From Halobellus inordinatus (GTDB lineage: Archaea > Halobacteriota > Halobacteria > Halobacteriales > Haloferacaceae): DNA of 64,000 bases. Of the stretch, positions 17,570 to 25,619 are shown piece after piece. The notes beneath the pieces were generated by a model. The model made no database searches. It was given only the letters and a program-made list of their open reading frames with translations, and was not told the origin of the DNA. A program made the translations under genes and the position numbers. The stretch is taken from the NCBI RefSeq assembly GCF_024464655.1, contig NZ_JANHAV010000003.1, positions 274,875-338,874 on the forward strand. Reading direction: 5' to 3'. Within the stretch, counting starts at the first letter, position 1. Every line of letters starts with the position of its first letter.

Positions 17570-18673
17570 ATGAGCGACGAGCACGAGCACGGCACAGACG
17601 AGTCGGAGGCGGGATCCGACGGCGAAGACGCCCACACACCACACCGCGAGGAGTTCCACGAAGCGCCGATCGGACACGCGCAGGTCCGCAGCGGGATGAC
17701 CGTCGGCGACCTCGCCACCGAGTACGGGAAGGCCGGCATCGGCGCGGCGACTGTCGACCGCGCGGTCGACGTCTACGCGGAGATGCTCGGCCGCGAGGAG
17801 GTGACGAACTTCTTCGGGCTCGCCGGCGCGATGGTGCCCGCCGGAATGCGCCAGATCGCCGTCGATCTGATCCGCGACGGCCACATCGACGCGCTGGTGA
17901 CGACCGGCGCGAACCTCACGCACGACGCCATCGAGGCGATCGGCGGCAAGCACCACCACGGTCGGGCGGAGCCGCACGATCCGCATCCGGCCGCGGCCGA
18001 CGCCGAACCGACGGGCGAGACGCCGCGCGAACACGACGAGCACCTCCGCGACGAGGGCGTCGACCGGATCTACAACGTCTACCTGCCGCAAGAGCACTTC
18101 GCGCTGTTCGAGTCCCACCTCCGCGACAACGTCTTCCCGGCGGTCGAACGGCAGGTGTCGATCCAGGAGTTCACCGCCGAACTCGGGCGCGCGAACGCCG
18201 AGCAGAACGCGGAACGCGACGTCGACGAGGACGCCGGCATCGCCGCCGCAGCCTACGAGAACGACGTGCCGGTCTACTGCCCGGCCATCCAGGACTCCGT
18301 GTTAGGAATCCAGGCGTGGATCTACTCACAGACCTCCGATTTCGGGCTGGACGCGCTCGGCGATATGACGCACCTCTCGGATCTGGCGTTCGAAGCCGAC
18401 CGGGCGGGCGCGATGGTCGTCGGCGGCGGCGTGCCGAAGAACTACGTCCTCCAGACGATGTTGACGATTCCGGACGCCTACGACTACGCGGTCCAGTTGA
18501 CGATGGATCCCGACCACACCGGCGGGCTCTCGGGCGCGACCCTCGACGAGGCGCGCTCGTGGGGGAAACTGGAGAAGTCGGCGCGGAACGCGACAGTCGT
18601 CGGCGACGCGACGATCACGCTTCCGCTCGTCGTCGCCGCGGCCCGCGAGCGGGCGGCCGAGCGCGACTTCTGA
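17570..18673 (+). CDS. dys: Deoxyhypusine synthase
   Basis: 367 residues. The catalytic lysine is Lys290 in VVGGGVPKNYVLQ, and LTMDPDHTGGLSGATLDEARSWGK is the C-terminal signature of the family; NAD-binding TTGANLTHD (111-119) is also present. The enzyme builds the aminobutyl side chain on aIF5A Lys36. A His- and Pro-rich acidic loop (about 127-158, GGKHHHGRAEPHDPHP then acidic residues) and a disordered acidic N-terminus (1-28) are additions beyond the core. It lies 75 bases after sop2 on the same strand but is unrelated in function. Confidence 0.95.
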   Translation: MSDEHEHGTDESEAGSDGEDAHTPHREEFHEAPIGHAQVRSGMTVGDLATEYGKAGIGAATVDRAVDVYAEMLGREEVTNFFGLAGAMVPAGMRQIAVDLIRDGHIDALVTTGANLTHDAIEAIGGKHHHGRAEPHDPHPAAADAEPTGETPREHDEHLRDEGVDRIYNVYLPQEHFALFESHLRDNVFPAVERQVSIQEFTAELGRANAEQNAERDVDEDAGIAAAAYENDVPVYCPAIQDSVLGIQAWIYSQTSDFGLDALGDMTHLSDLAFEADRAGAMVVGGGVPKNYVLQTMLTIPDAYDYAVQLTMDPDHTGGLSGATLDEARSWGKLEKSARNATVVGDATITLPLVVAAARERAAERDF

Positions 18674-18944
18674 TACGGTCGGATATAGCGGTGTGGACGT
18701 TCTCGGTACCGCGGGGGATGAAGTGCCCCCGAAGGTGCCTCAGACGGGGCGAGGTGTCACAGCAGGACGAGTGATACTGTCGGACAGCAGTTCGTGAATC
18801 ATATTGGCACCCACGGGATGCCGATAATTTTCACATAGTTCTGTCCGACAGTATGAACGAACACGGTCGGGGGTGATCTGTCCGGACCGAATCCCCTCTC
18901 GGTCCATCGATGTGATCGCCGCAGCATTCGATCATACATTAACA
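18674..18944. other. Intergenic region holding foldback type C
   Basis: With the following stretch to 19058 this is 385 bases without a convincing gene. It holds the type C foldback element at 18774-18854 and, at its right end, the promoter listed at 18945. I see no other coding or RNA signal. Confidence 0.5.
18774..18854. repeat. 81-bp foldback element, type C
   Basis: ATACTGTCGGACAG at the left end and its exact inverse CTGTCCGACAGTAT at the right give a 14-base terminal inverted repeat. The inner arms also pair partly (GTGAA with TTCAC; GGCACCCACGG with GGGATGCC), so the whole folds back. The length matches the other elements but the sequence is different. It resembles a non-autonomous transposon end pair; no transposase is present. 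Confidence 0.8.
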
Positions 18945-18983
18945 TTTATTATGGTCAGGGCCAACGGTGCTCGTATGCCCCTC
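18945..18983 (+). promoter_or_regulatory. TATA box and possible leaderless minimal reading frame
   Basis: TTTATT at 18945-18950 is centred 28 bases before an ATG at 18975 that opens an 8-codon frame (MPLVRVRE, stop TGA) ahead of the 19059 frame. A transcript starting near 18973 would carry this mini-frame first. The element may drive the small gene at 19059, aIF2-beta beyond it, or a short RNA. Confidence 0.4.
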
Positions 18984-19058
18984 GTACGCGTACGCGAGTG
19001 ACTCGTTTTCGACCCGCGTATCGCCGTACGATCGACCGCCGAATCCGACCCGAAACCA

Positions 19059-19361
19059 GTGAGCACACACGTCCGACACACACGCACGAAGCGCACAGAC
19101 CGACAGACCGACCGATCCGCGACGACCGAGAGCACGAGCGCGGCCGGAGCGACCACCGAAAACCGTCCGACAGCAGGGCGGCCGCGACCCGGCGAGCGCG
19201 ACGCGGCGACTGCGAAACCCGACAGCACGACGGCGTTCCGCGCGACAGACGGCGCGTGGGTCGAGCGCTGCCAGCGGCAGTTCGACGCAGACGCGACGGC
19301 ACGCCTGGCGAACCTCGTCGACGAGGAGAACCAAGTCGTCATCGCTCCCGGCGAGGCGTAG
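19059..19361 (+). CDS. Hypothetical small protein
   Basis: 100 residues from a GTG. The first 55 residues are Thr/Arg-rich and look disordered; the C-terminal 40 (FRATDGAWVERCQRQF, DADATARLANLVDEEN) have an amphipathic pattern and haloarchaeal codon use. I do not recognise the family. A promoter-like TATA box lies 110 bases upstream. A chance frame in GC-rich DNA remains possible. Confidence 0.35.
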   Translation: MSTHVRHTRTKRTDRQTDRSATTESTSAAGATTENRPTAGRPRPGERDAATAKPDSTTAFRATDGAWVERCQRQFDADATARLANLVDEENQVVIAPGEA

Positions 19362-19462
19362 CGACAGACAGCGGAACCCACACGGTCACCCGACCGCGAA
19401 TCGCCCTCGTTCGCGAATCCGACACACGGAACGGCTATACGGCCCCGTCCATTTTGAGGCGT

Positions 19463-20071
19463 ATGGACTACGCTGATTCTCTCGACCGGGCGCTCGATGA
19501 ACTCCCGGAGCGAAACCAAGAGCAGTCCCGACTTCGAGTGCCGGACCCCGAAGGCGAGACAGACGGCGCGTTCACACGCCTGACGAACCTCGGCGAGATC
19601 GCCGACGCGCTCGGCCGCGACGTCGAGCACGTCCACCGGAACGTCCAGCGCGAACTCGGGACGAACGGCCAGCTTGACGACGACCGCGCGCGGTACAACG
19701 GTTCGTTTAGCGTCGCGGACTTCGAGGCCGCCATCGACGAGTACGTCGCCGAGTACGTCACCTGTACGGAGTGTGGCCTGCCGGACACCCGACTCGTCAC
19801 CGAGGACGGCGTCGATATGCTCCGCTGTGAGGCCTGTGGTGCGTTCCGCCCCGTCCAAAAGGGTGCCGCGAAGACGCAATCGCAGTCCGGTCCGGCCGTC
19901 GAAGAAGGAACGACCTACGAACTTGAGATCACCGGCACCGGCCGCAAGGGCGACGGCGTCGCCGAGAAAGGCAAATTCACGATCTTCGTCTCCGGCGCGC
20001 GCGAGGGCCAGACCGTCCGCGCACTCGTCGAGCGGACCAGTGGGACGCTCGCGTTCGCGCGTGTGGTCTGA
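19463..20071 (+). CDS. eif2B: Translation initiation factor aIF2 subunit beta, with C-terminal TRAM domain
   Basis: 202 residues from the ATG at 19463. The core domain (about 1-95) has RNVQRELGTNGQLDDDRARYNGSF; a zinc ribbon (about 97-125) has CTECG and CEACG; the last 60 residues are a TRAM domain (YELEITGTGRKGDGVAEKGKFTIFV). The factor is part of the aIF2 heterotrimer that brings Met-tRNAi to the small subunit. A TRAM fusion on aIF2-beta is a haloarchaeal trait as I recall. The call is firm because core, ribbon and TRAM are contiguous. Confidence 0.93.
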   Translation: MDYADSLDRALDELPERNQEQSRLRVPDPEGETDGAFTRLTNLGEIADALGRDVEHVHRNVQRELGTNGQLDDDRARYNGSFSVADFEAAIDEYVAEYVTCTECGLPDTRLVTEDGVDMLRCEACGAFRPVQKGAAKTQSQSGPAVEEGTTYELEITGTGRKGDGVAEKGKFTIFVSGAREGQTVRALVERTSGTLAFARVV

Positions 20072-20289
20072 GAGACGGTACGTTTCGTCGCGGCCTCGCA
20101 ACGCTCTTTGAACTCCTCTCGCTATAGCCGACCGGCCGATGACGACGGCACCGTTCCGAGCCGGGGTGGCGCTCGGCGACGACGAGCCCTATGAGTGCCG
20201 AGGTCTGCATCTCCTATGTAAGGGGATGCATCCGTTATTGAACAGATGCGCAGCTAAGCATCCAGAATAAGTCCGCTAAACGGAGAATG

Positions 20290-20400
20290 TAACAACTAAT
20301 CCTCGTGGTCCTGATGGCGAAGACCGGGTGTCGGTTGGAGGAGGCGCTGGAGATCAAGGTGGATGACCTGATGCTTGAGGATGGATTTGTCCGACGTCGG
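20290..20400 (+). pseudogene. Fragment of a tyrosine integrase (catalytic-arginine segment only)
   Basis: In frame, bases 20302-20394 read VLMAKTGCRLEEALEIKVDDLMLEDGFV in two overlapping stretches. This matches residues about 147-174 of the intact integrase at 27469-28404 (LLAKTGCRVSEALEVKMDDL, then MLDEGFV). A stop codon (TAA at about 20290) interrupts it upstream, and nothing before or after continues the protein. It is a relic of a related integrase, in opposite orientation to the intact gene. Confidence 0.8.
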
Positions 20401-20584
20401 CGAACAGCCGGACCGGTGGCTTGACGTCCGGATCCGGCCCTCCGAAGAGAGCGATTTGCGGGAGTTCATCCCCAGACACCTCGCCGAAGTACTGCATGTC
20501 GAGTTGGTTGATGATGTGGTCGGTCGCGATCTTTCCGATCAGATCAACACAGGGAAGCCCCTCAATTATAACCAGCTCACTCAA
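20398..20584 (-). pseudogene. N-terminal fragment of a PAC2-family (proteasome assembly chaperone-like) protein
   Basis: The minus strand encodes LVIIEGLPCVDLIGKIATDH, then IINQLDMQYFGEVSGDELP and KPPVRLFAD, the first 60 residues of a PAC2/COG2047 protein (consensus ending RPVRIYAD). It stops abruptly where the integrase fragment begins, at about 20398, and continues only as antisense of that fragment. No good start codon is present (TTG at 20584; upstream TGA at 20618-20620). Truncated and almost certainly dead. Confidence 0.7.
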
Positions 20585-20812
20585 ATTGCCGGTTTGGTCT
20601 CTACAGTTATGTTGATTTCACAGAGTGAACTATAGACTCTTTCACAAAATATTCCACGCTGTCCAATCCATCGCTTCCTCTTGGTTCCGACGATACAGTT
20701 CTCTGTTTATGCCCTGCATCTCGCTGTAGCAGTGTATATATGATACTATTCTTATAACAAGATTTATTACGAACCGCGAACATAGAATAGAGTGGAATCA
20801 GGGTGATTAGCA
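20585..20812 (+). promoter_or_regulatory. AT-rich region with promoter and ribosome binding site of hsp20
   Basis: This stretch is markedly AT-richer than its surroundings and has no convincing gene. TTTATTA at 20763-20769 is a likely TATA box, predicting a transcript start near 20792, and GGGTGA at 20801-20806 is a ribosome binding site 6 bases before the hsp20 ATG. Together with the two gene relics it makes up the 741-base gap after aIF2-beta. Confidence 0.5.
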
Positions 20813-21184
20813 ATGGCCCTGCCGAACAGACCGACCAGTTCGTGGCTACAGAACTCCGGATTCCCGAGCCGACTGTTCGAAACCGGTAGCAACGACTACG
20901 AACTGTACGAGGAGGACGACGAGTTCGTCCTGAGCGTCGAGATGCCGGGCTTCGATCCCGACGAGATCGACGTCTCCTGGGACGAGGGTGTCCTCAACAT
21001 CGCCGCCGAACACGAGGACGAGACGCGCGGTCAGCGCAAAACCTATCACCGTCGGTTCCGCTTCCCGAAGAACGTCGAGGACGAGAACATCACGGCCCAG
21101 TACAATAACGGGATTCTCGAAGTCCGGTTGCCGGTGATAACGGGAGCCACCACCCGTGGCAAGCAGATCGAGGTTCAGACCTAA
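20813..21184 (+). CDS. hsp20: Small heat-shock protein, Hsp20/alpha-crystallin family
   Basis: 123 residues with a complete alpha-crystallin domain: YEEDDEFVLSVEMPGFDPDEIDVSW at the start (about 31-55), VLNIAAEHEDETR, the RRFRFPKNVEDENITAQYNNGILEV block and LPV as the last strand; an I-x-I/V-like tail (IEVQ) ends the protein. It prevents aggregation of denatured proteins. It is followed after 72 bases by a CDC48-type ATPase on the same strand, suggesting a joint proteostasis function. It is the first intact gene of the island. Confidence 0.93.
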   Translation: MALPNRPTSSWLQNSGFPSRLFETGSNDYELYEEDDEFVLSVEMPGFDPDEIDVSWDEGVLNIAAEHEDETRGQRKTYHRRFRFPKNVEDENITAQYNNGILEVRLPVITGATTRGKQIEVQT

Positions 21185-21256
21185 CAGCGTCTCCATACCT
21201 CGTCACCGGTATATCGATCGATAGCCGTTTTTCCGTGAACAGTCGAGGTGAGACCC

Positions 21257-23470
21257 ATGCGACTCACGGTCAAACAGCTCAAGAACCGCGATCCCGGAAG
21301 CGGCATGGCAGTCATCGATCGTGAAGCGCTACAAGAACTCGGCGTCAGCAGTGGTGACTTCGTCGCAATCGAGGGTCGTGACGGTGGACGAACAGTCGCC
21401 CGCGTCTGGCCCAGTAACACGAGCGACGCGGGGCACGGTATCATCCGTATCGACGGGCAGCTCCGACAGGCAGCGAACGTAAGCATCGACGATCGCGTCG
21501 AGGTCGAAAAAACGGAGGTCGAGCCAGCGGACCGTGTTACAGTCGCCCTGCCACAGAACCTCCGGATCACGGGCGATCTCAGCTCGCATCTCCGCGAACA
21601 CCTCACCGATCAGGCAGTGACCGCGGGACAGACAGTTGCGTTCCCAATCGGGTTCGGTATGTTCTCTGGACGATCCGGCCGCCGCATCCCCTTGACGGTG
21701 GTCGATACACAGCCGAGCGGGACGGTCGTCGTCCAGAATACTACCGACATCGAAATCGCCGACCAGGGCGCACAAGAGGTTTCCGTCGAATCGGGTGACC
21801 CCGACGATTCGCCCACTCCTGGTGTCACGTACGAGGACATCGGCGGGTTAGACGACGAACTTGAACAGGTCCGGGAGATGATCGAGCTGCCGATGCGCCA
21901 CCCCGAGCTGTTCGGGACGCTCGGCATCGAGCCACCCAAAGGGGTGCTGCTCCACGGCCCGCCGGGCACGGGGAAGACCCTGATCGCGAAGGCCGTCGCC
22001 AACGAGATCGACGCTCATTTCCAGACGATCAGCGGCCCGGAGATCATGTCGAAGTACTACGGGGAGAGCGAAGAGCAGCTTCGCGAGGTGTTCGAGGAGG
22101 CCGAGGAGAACGCTCCCGCGATCGTCTTCATCGACGAACTCGACTCGATCGCCCCAAAGCGAGAGGAGGTCAGCGGTGACGTCGAGCGACGGGTCGTCGC
22201 CCAGCTGCTCTCGCTGATGGATGGCCTCGAGGAGCGCGGCCAAATCACGGTCATCGGTACGACCAACCGCGTCGACGCGATCGATCCGGCACTCCGCCGT
22301 CCTGGCCGGTTCGACCGCGAGATCGAGGTCGGCGTCCCCGACCGCGACGGACGTGAGGAGGTTCTCCGGATCCACACTCGTGGGATGCCGCTCGGCGATG
22401 GCGTCGATCTCGAACGCTACGCCGAGTCCACCCAGGGGTTCGTCGGCGCTGACTTGGAGAATCTTGCCAAAGAGAGCGCGATGCACGCGCTCCGACGGAT
22501 TCGGCCGGAGCTGGATCTCGAAGAGGAAGAGATCCCTGCGAAAGTCCTCGATTCGATCGAGGTGACCGAGAACGACTTCAAAGAGGCACTGAAAGGCATC
22601 GAACCGTCGGCGCTCCGCGAAGTGTTCGTCGAGGTTCCCGATGTCACCTGGGACGACGTCGGCGGCCTCGATGGCGCGAAAGAACGTCTTCAGGAGACCG
22701 TCCAGTGGCCCCTGGAATATGCCGACGCCTATGAGCGAGTCGCACTTGATCCGGCGAAGGGCGTCCTGTTGCACGGGCCGCCCGGCACCGGCAAGACCCT
22801 GCTGGCGAAGGCCGTCGCCAACGAGGCCAACTCTAATTTCATCTCGATCAAGGGGCCGGAGCTGTTCAACAAGTACGTCGGAGAATCCGAAAAAGGTGTT
22901 CGTGAAGTGTTCTCGAAGGCCCGCGAGAACGCACCGACGGTGATCTTCTTCGACGAGATCGACGCGATCGCATCAGAGCGTGGCCGAGGCGTCGGCGACT
23001 CGAACGTTGGTGAGCGTGTGGTCTCCCAGCTCCTGACCGAACTCGACGGCCTCGAGGAGCTTGAGGATGTCGTGGTGATCGCCACGACCAATCGCCCGGA
23101 CCTCATCGACGATGCTTTGCTCCGACCTGGGCGACTTGATCGTCACGTTGAGGTAGATGAGCCAGACGAGGCGGCTCGGCGTGAAATCTTCGAGATCCAT
23201 GCCAGAGGCAGACCATTGGCCGACGACGTCGATCTCGATGAACTCGTTGAGCGGACTGGCGGCTTCGTCGGTGCCGACATCGAAGCGGTCTGTCGCGAGG
23301 CCGCGACAATCGCAGTTCGCGAGTACGTTCGTGCGACTGCGAGTGGCGAATCGGCCAGTATCGATGAGATCGAGCTGACGATGAACCATTTCGACCAGGC
23401 ACTCGAGGAGGTCGACTCAAACGTCGGGTCCGGAACGCGGGAGTTCGAGGGGACACCTGAAGCGGTGTAG
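21257..23470 (+). CDS. cdc48: AAA+ ATPase of the CDC48/p97/VAT family
   Basis: 737 residues. The N-domain (double-psi barrel plus 4-stranded part) covers about 1-185; D1 and D2 each have HGPPGTGKT Walker A (about 233 and 505). Walker B motifs are [15 protein letters not shown] and [15 protein letters not shown], and arginine fingers are in RRPGRFDRE and RPGRLDRH. It unfolds or extracts proteins and feeds the archaeal proteasome. ATG 21257 is chosen over GTG 21248 because GAGGTGAG lies just before it. The C-terminus is short, with no obvious proteasome HbYX motif (ends GTPEAV). It probably works with Hsp20. Confidence 0.95.
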   Translation: MRLTVKQLKNRDPGSGMAVIDREALQELGVSSGDFVAIEGRDGGRTVARVWPSNTSDAGHGIIRIDGQLRQAANVSIDDRVEVEKTEVEPADRVTVALPQNLRITGDLSSHLREHLTDQAVTAGQTVAFPIGFGMFSGRSGRRIPLTVVDTQPSGTVVVQNTTDIEIADQGAQEVSVESGDPDDSPTPGVTYEDIGGLDDELEQVREMIELPMRHPELFGTLGIEPPKGVLLHGPPGTGKTLIAKAVANEIDAHFQTISGPEIMSKYYGESEEQLREVFEEAEENAPAIVFIDELDSIAPKREEVSGDVERRVVAQLLSLMDGLEERGQITVIGTTNRVDAIDPALRRPGRFDREIEVGVPDRDGREEVLRIHTRGMPLGDGVDLERYAESTQGFVGADLENLAKESAMHALRRIRPELDLEEEEIPAKVLDSIEVTENDFKEALKGIEPSALREVFVEVPDVTWDDVGGLDGAKERLQETVQWPLEYADAYERVALDPAKGVLLHGPPGTGKTLLAKAVANEANSNFISIKGPELFNKYVGESEKGVREVFSKARENAPTVIFFDEIDAIASERGRGVGDSNVGERVVSQLLTELDGLEELEDVVVIATTNRPDLIDDALLRPGRLDRHVEVDEPDEAARREIFEIHARGRPLADDVDLDELVERTGGFVGADIEAVCREAATIAVREYVRATASGESASIDEIELTMNHFDQALEEVDSNVGSGTREFEGTPEAV

Positions 23471-23486
23471 AACTCGCGGCCGTCTC

Positions 23487-23990
23487 TTACGCAGTTGAAT
23501 CGTCGGCTCGATCCCCTCGGGGGTCATCGGCTTCTTCGATTTGTTCGGTCACACGCTTGTCGATCTGTTCGTCTAGATCTCCAACCTCGGCTTCGACTTG
23601 TTCTTCGACCTCCGCTTCGAGGCGTTCGGAAACCTCTTCACCAACCTGCTGTTCGATCTCATCGCTGACCTGTTCCTCGACCCGGACTCCCACTTGTTCC
23701 TCGACCTCGGTTTCGACTTCATCGCCGACCTGCTCTTCGACCTCGGCCTCAACCTGTTGTTCGGCCTCCCGTGAAATCGTTTCCTCGAGAATCCGCTCGT
23801 AAATCGACATCTTCTCCCAAACTCTCAATAGGTAACCGATGACAAGGCCTCCCTCGAACGCGGCTACCCGGGGGTCAATACGGAATACGAGATACCCGAA
23901 GCCGGCGATGAAGAGCAAGCCGTACACCAGTTCGATGTGAAACTGCGTCTGTCTTCCTTGGAAGCGACCACTGAGCGTACTCAGTGACAT
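23487..23990 (-). CDS. Membrane-anchored acidic coiled-coil protein
   Basis: 167 residues from the ATG at 23990. Two hydrophobic segments near the N-terminus (about 19-37 and 42-57) form a hairpin anchor; residues about 65-150 are repeated heptad-like units with EEQVGDEVETEVEEQVGVRV-type spacing, predicting a long cytoplasmic coiled coil. The tail is acidic and polar. The family is not recognised; similar haloarchaeal small membrane coiled-coil proteins are unannotated. It faces cdc48 tail to tail with 16 bases between the stops. Confidence 0.75.
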   Translation of the reverse strand: MSLSTLSGRFQGRQTQFHIELVYGLLFIAGFGYLVFRIDPRVAAFEGGLVIGYLLRVWEKMSIYERILEETISREAEQQVEAEVEEQVGDEVETEVEEQVGVRVEEQVSDEIEQQVGEEVSERLEAEVEEQVEAEVGDLDEQIDKRVTEQIEEADDPRGDRADDSTA

Positions 23991-24091
23991 CGTTGTCTGA
24001 TATCTTCGAGTTTCGTGTTCAAAAGCCTGACTTGGGAACTCAGATGAGTAGACGCCCGGTTCCGATCTGATGACACACTGGTGCGAACTAC

Positions 24092-25150
24092 TCATACGAG
24101 AAGGTGGAATTGCTCTGCTGCCTCGAACGTGACGAAGGCGATGACGCCAGCGACGGTCGGGGTGGCGATCCACGTCGTTACGATCCGTTTCGTAGTAGAA
24201 GGATCGAACAGATTGAGCTGGTCATCCGCCCAGTCCGATCGTTCCGCACTCGAGAGCCCTTCTGGTCGGACGATCGCATGAAGGGGCACCCGACGGCTTG
24301 CCCGCCCCCACCCGAGTCCGATGACGCACGCAGTGAGCACGACGGCGAGGCTCGCCGGGATTCCGGCCCAGCTCAGGCCGGTGAGGATCGAGGCCGCGAT
24401 CGTTTCGGCGATCAGCGACGCTTCCAGCGACAGGTCCGTGATATCCTCGCCGACGGTCTCCATCGTCCGAGGACCGATAGCGAAGGCACCGATCCCGATC
24501 GCCACGCCGCCGATCGCGACCCCAGGCGTCATTTCAAGCTGCCCGGAGCCGACGAGCGGCGCGACGGCGTTGGCGACGTTGGAGGCCCCGGCCGAGAACG
24601 CCATGTAACAGCCGATCCCGATCACGATGAGTTCCGCAAAGCGACTGGCATCTTTGGATCCGAGATCAAGCATGTCCACGACCGCGTCGTAGAAGTACCG
24701 CCCGACGAACGCACAGACCCAGAAGGCGAGGATCGTCGAAAGCACCCACCACATACCGACGACGCCGACGGTCCGCCAGTCAAGCACGCCAAGAGCTGCG
24801 CCCATTCCGACGACAGCGGCAACCGCTGTCTGGCTGGTGCTAGTCGACACCTTGAGCACATTGCCGAGCAGGATGCCGAACCCGATGAAGAGGAGTACGC
24901 CGATCGACGCGCCGAGCGTGAAGTACTCTGCTGGGACGAAGTCCGTCCCCAAGGTGTCGACGACGTTCGTGCCGATAGTGAACCCGCCGATCAGGACGAA
25001 CACGGCCATCAACCCGGAAGCTTGTCGCATCGAGAGCACGCCACTTCCAGTCGCGGGGCCGAATGCCACGCCCGTTGATGAACCCCCGATGTTCACGCCG
25101 ACAAAGATGGCCGTTGCTATGCCGATGAGGAACACCACCGATAGCGCCAT
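24092..25150 (-). CDS. PiT-family inorganic phosphate/anion permease-like membrane protein
   Basis: 352 residues with about ten hydrophobic helices. The two inverted half-signatures of PiT transporters are recognisable: VNIGGSSTGVAFGPATGSG near the N-terminus (degenerate from the usual GANDxANxxG) and AGASNVANAVAPLVGSG in the middle. PiT proteins move phosphate with sodium or protons. The first signature has lost the Asn-Asp pair, so substrate could differ. Start ATG 25150 is selected because hydrophobic homology begins there. Confidence 0.8.
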   Translation of the reverse strand: MALSVVFLIGIATAIFVGVNIGGSSTGVAFGPATGSGVLSMRQASGLMAVFVLIGGFTIGTNVVDTLGTDFVPAEYFTLGASIGVLLFIGFGILLGNVLKVSTSTSQTAVAAVVGMGAALGVLDWRTVGVVGMWWVLSTILAFWVCAFVGRYFYDAVVDMLDLGSKDASRFAELIVIGIGCYMAFSAGASNVANAVAPLVGSGQLEMTPGVAIGGVAIGIGAFAIGPRTMETVGEDITDLSLEASLIAETIAASILTGLSWAGIPASLAVVLTACVIGLGWGRASRRVPLHAIVRPEGLSSAERSDWADDQLNLFDPSTTKRIVTTWIATPTVAGVIAFVTFEAAEQFHLLV

Positions 25151-25244
25151 ACGATCGGATATAGGGCATAATTCTGCAAAAGAATATTGATTTCGTGAGA
25201 GCGAGTAATTCCTAAGTGGATCCAGACAATATTTTCTGATAGGT

Positions 25245-25526
25245 ATGGCCCTCCAGCCGTGGCTGTACACGCTCTTCGTAGTCGCCGGAGGGTTCCACGT
25301 GTTCGTAGTCCTCTATGCGTATTGGTCCAAGCAGGTTTCTGATGATTGCGTGGAACCTGCGGACAGTACCGAAAAATCAGTACAATTAACGGAAGTTGAT
25401 TGTCCGGAGTGTGGGACTACCAACGAACGGGGATACAGGTACTGTGCGAACTGCGTGTCAGAACTCCCTGGCGGGAGCAACGTCGACAGAGTGCCTACCG
25501 CACCTGTCGGGCGGCAGATTTTCTGA
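25245..25526 (+). CDS. Small zinc-ribbon membrane protein
   Basis: 93 residues. One N-terminal transmembrane segment (about 6-26) is followed by a linker and a rubredoxin-like zinc knuckle, CPECGTTNERGYRYCANC (residues about 53-70), with four Cys in CxxC pairs. Haloarchaea encode many such single-pass zinc-ribbon proteins of unknown role. It is divergent from the PiT-like gene with 94 bases between starts. Confidence 0.7.
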   Translation: MALQPWLYTLFVVAGGFHVFVVLYAYWSKQVSDDCVEPADSTEKSVQLTEVDCPECGTTNERGYRYCANCVSELPGGSNVDRVPTAPVGRQIF

Positions 25527-25619
25527 TCACTCCAGCCGATCGCCAGCAAATGAAAGAGTTAATTCTTCGGCCTCGTAGATATTGATTCATATATAAGAGA
25601 ATTAACCGGACTAACGGTC

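Noticed and set aside
20607-20813. 68-codon minus-strand frame before hsp20
   Set aside because: It covers the hsp20 promoter and has no recognisable features; I first considered a transposase remnant but could not support it.
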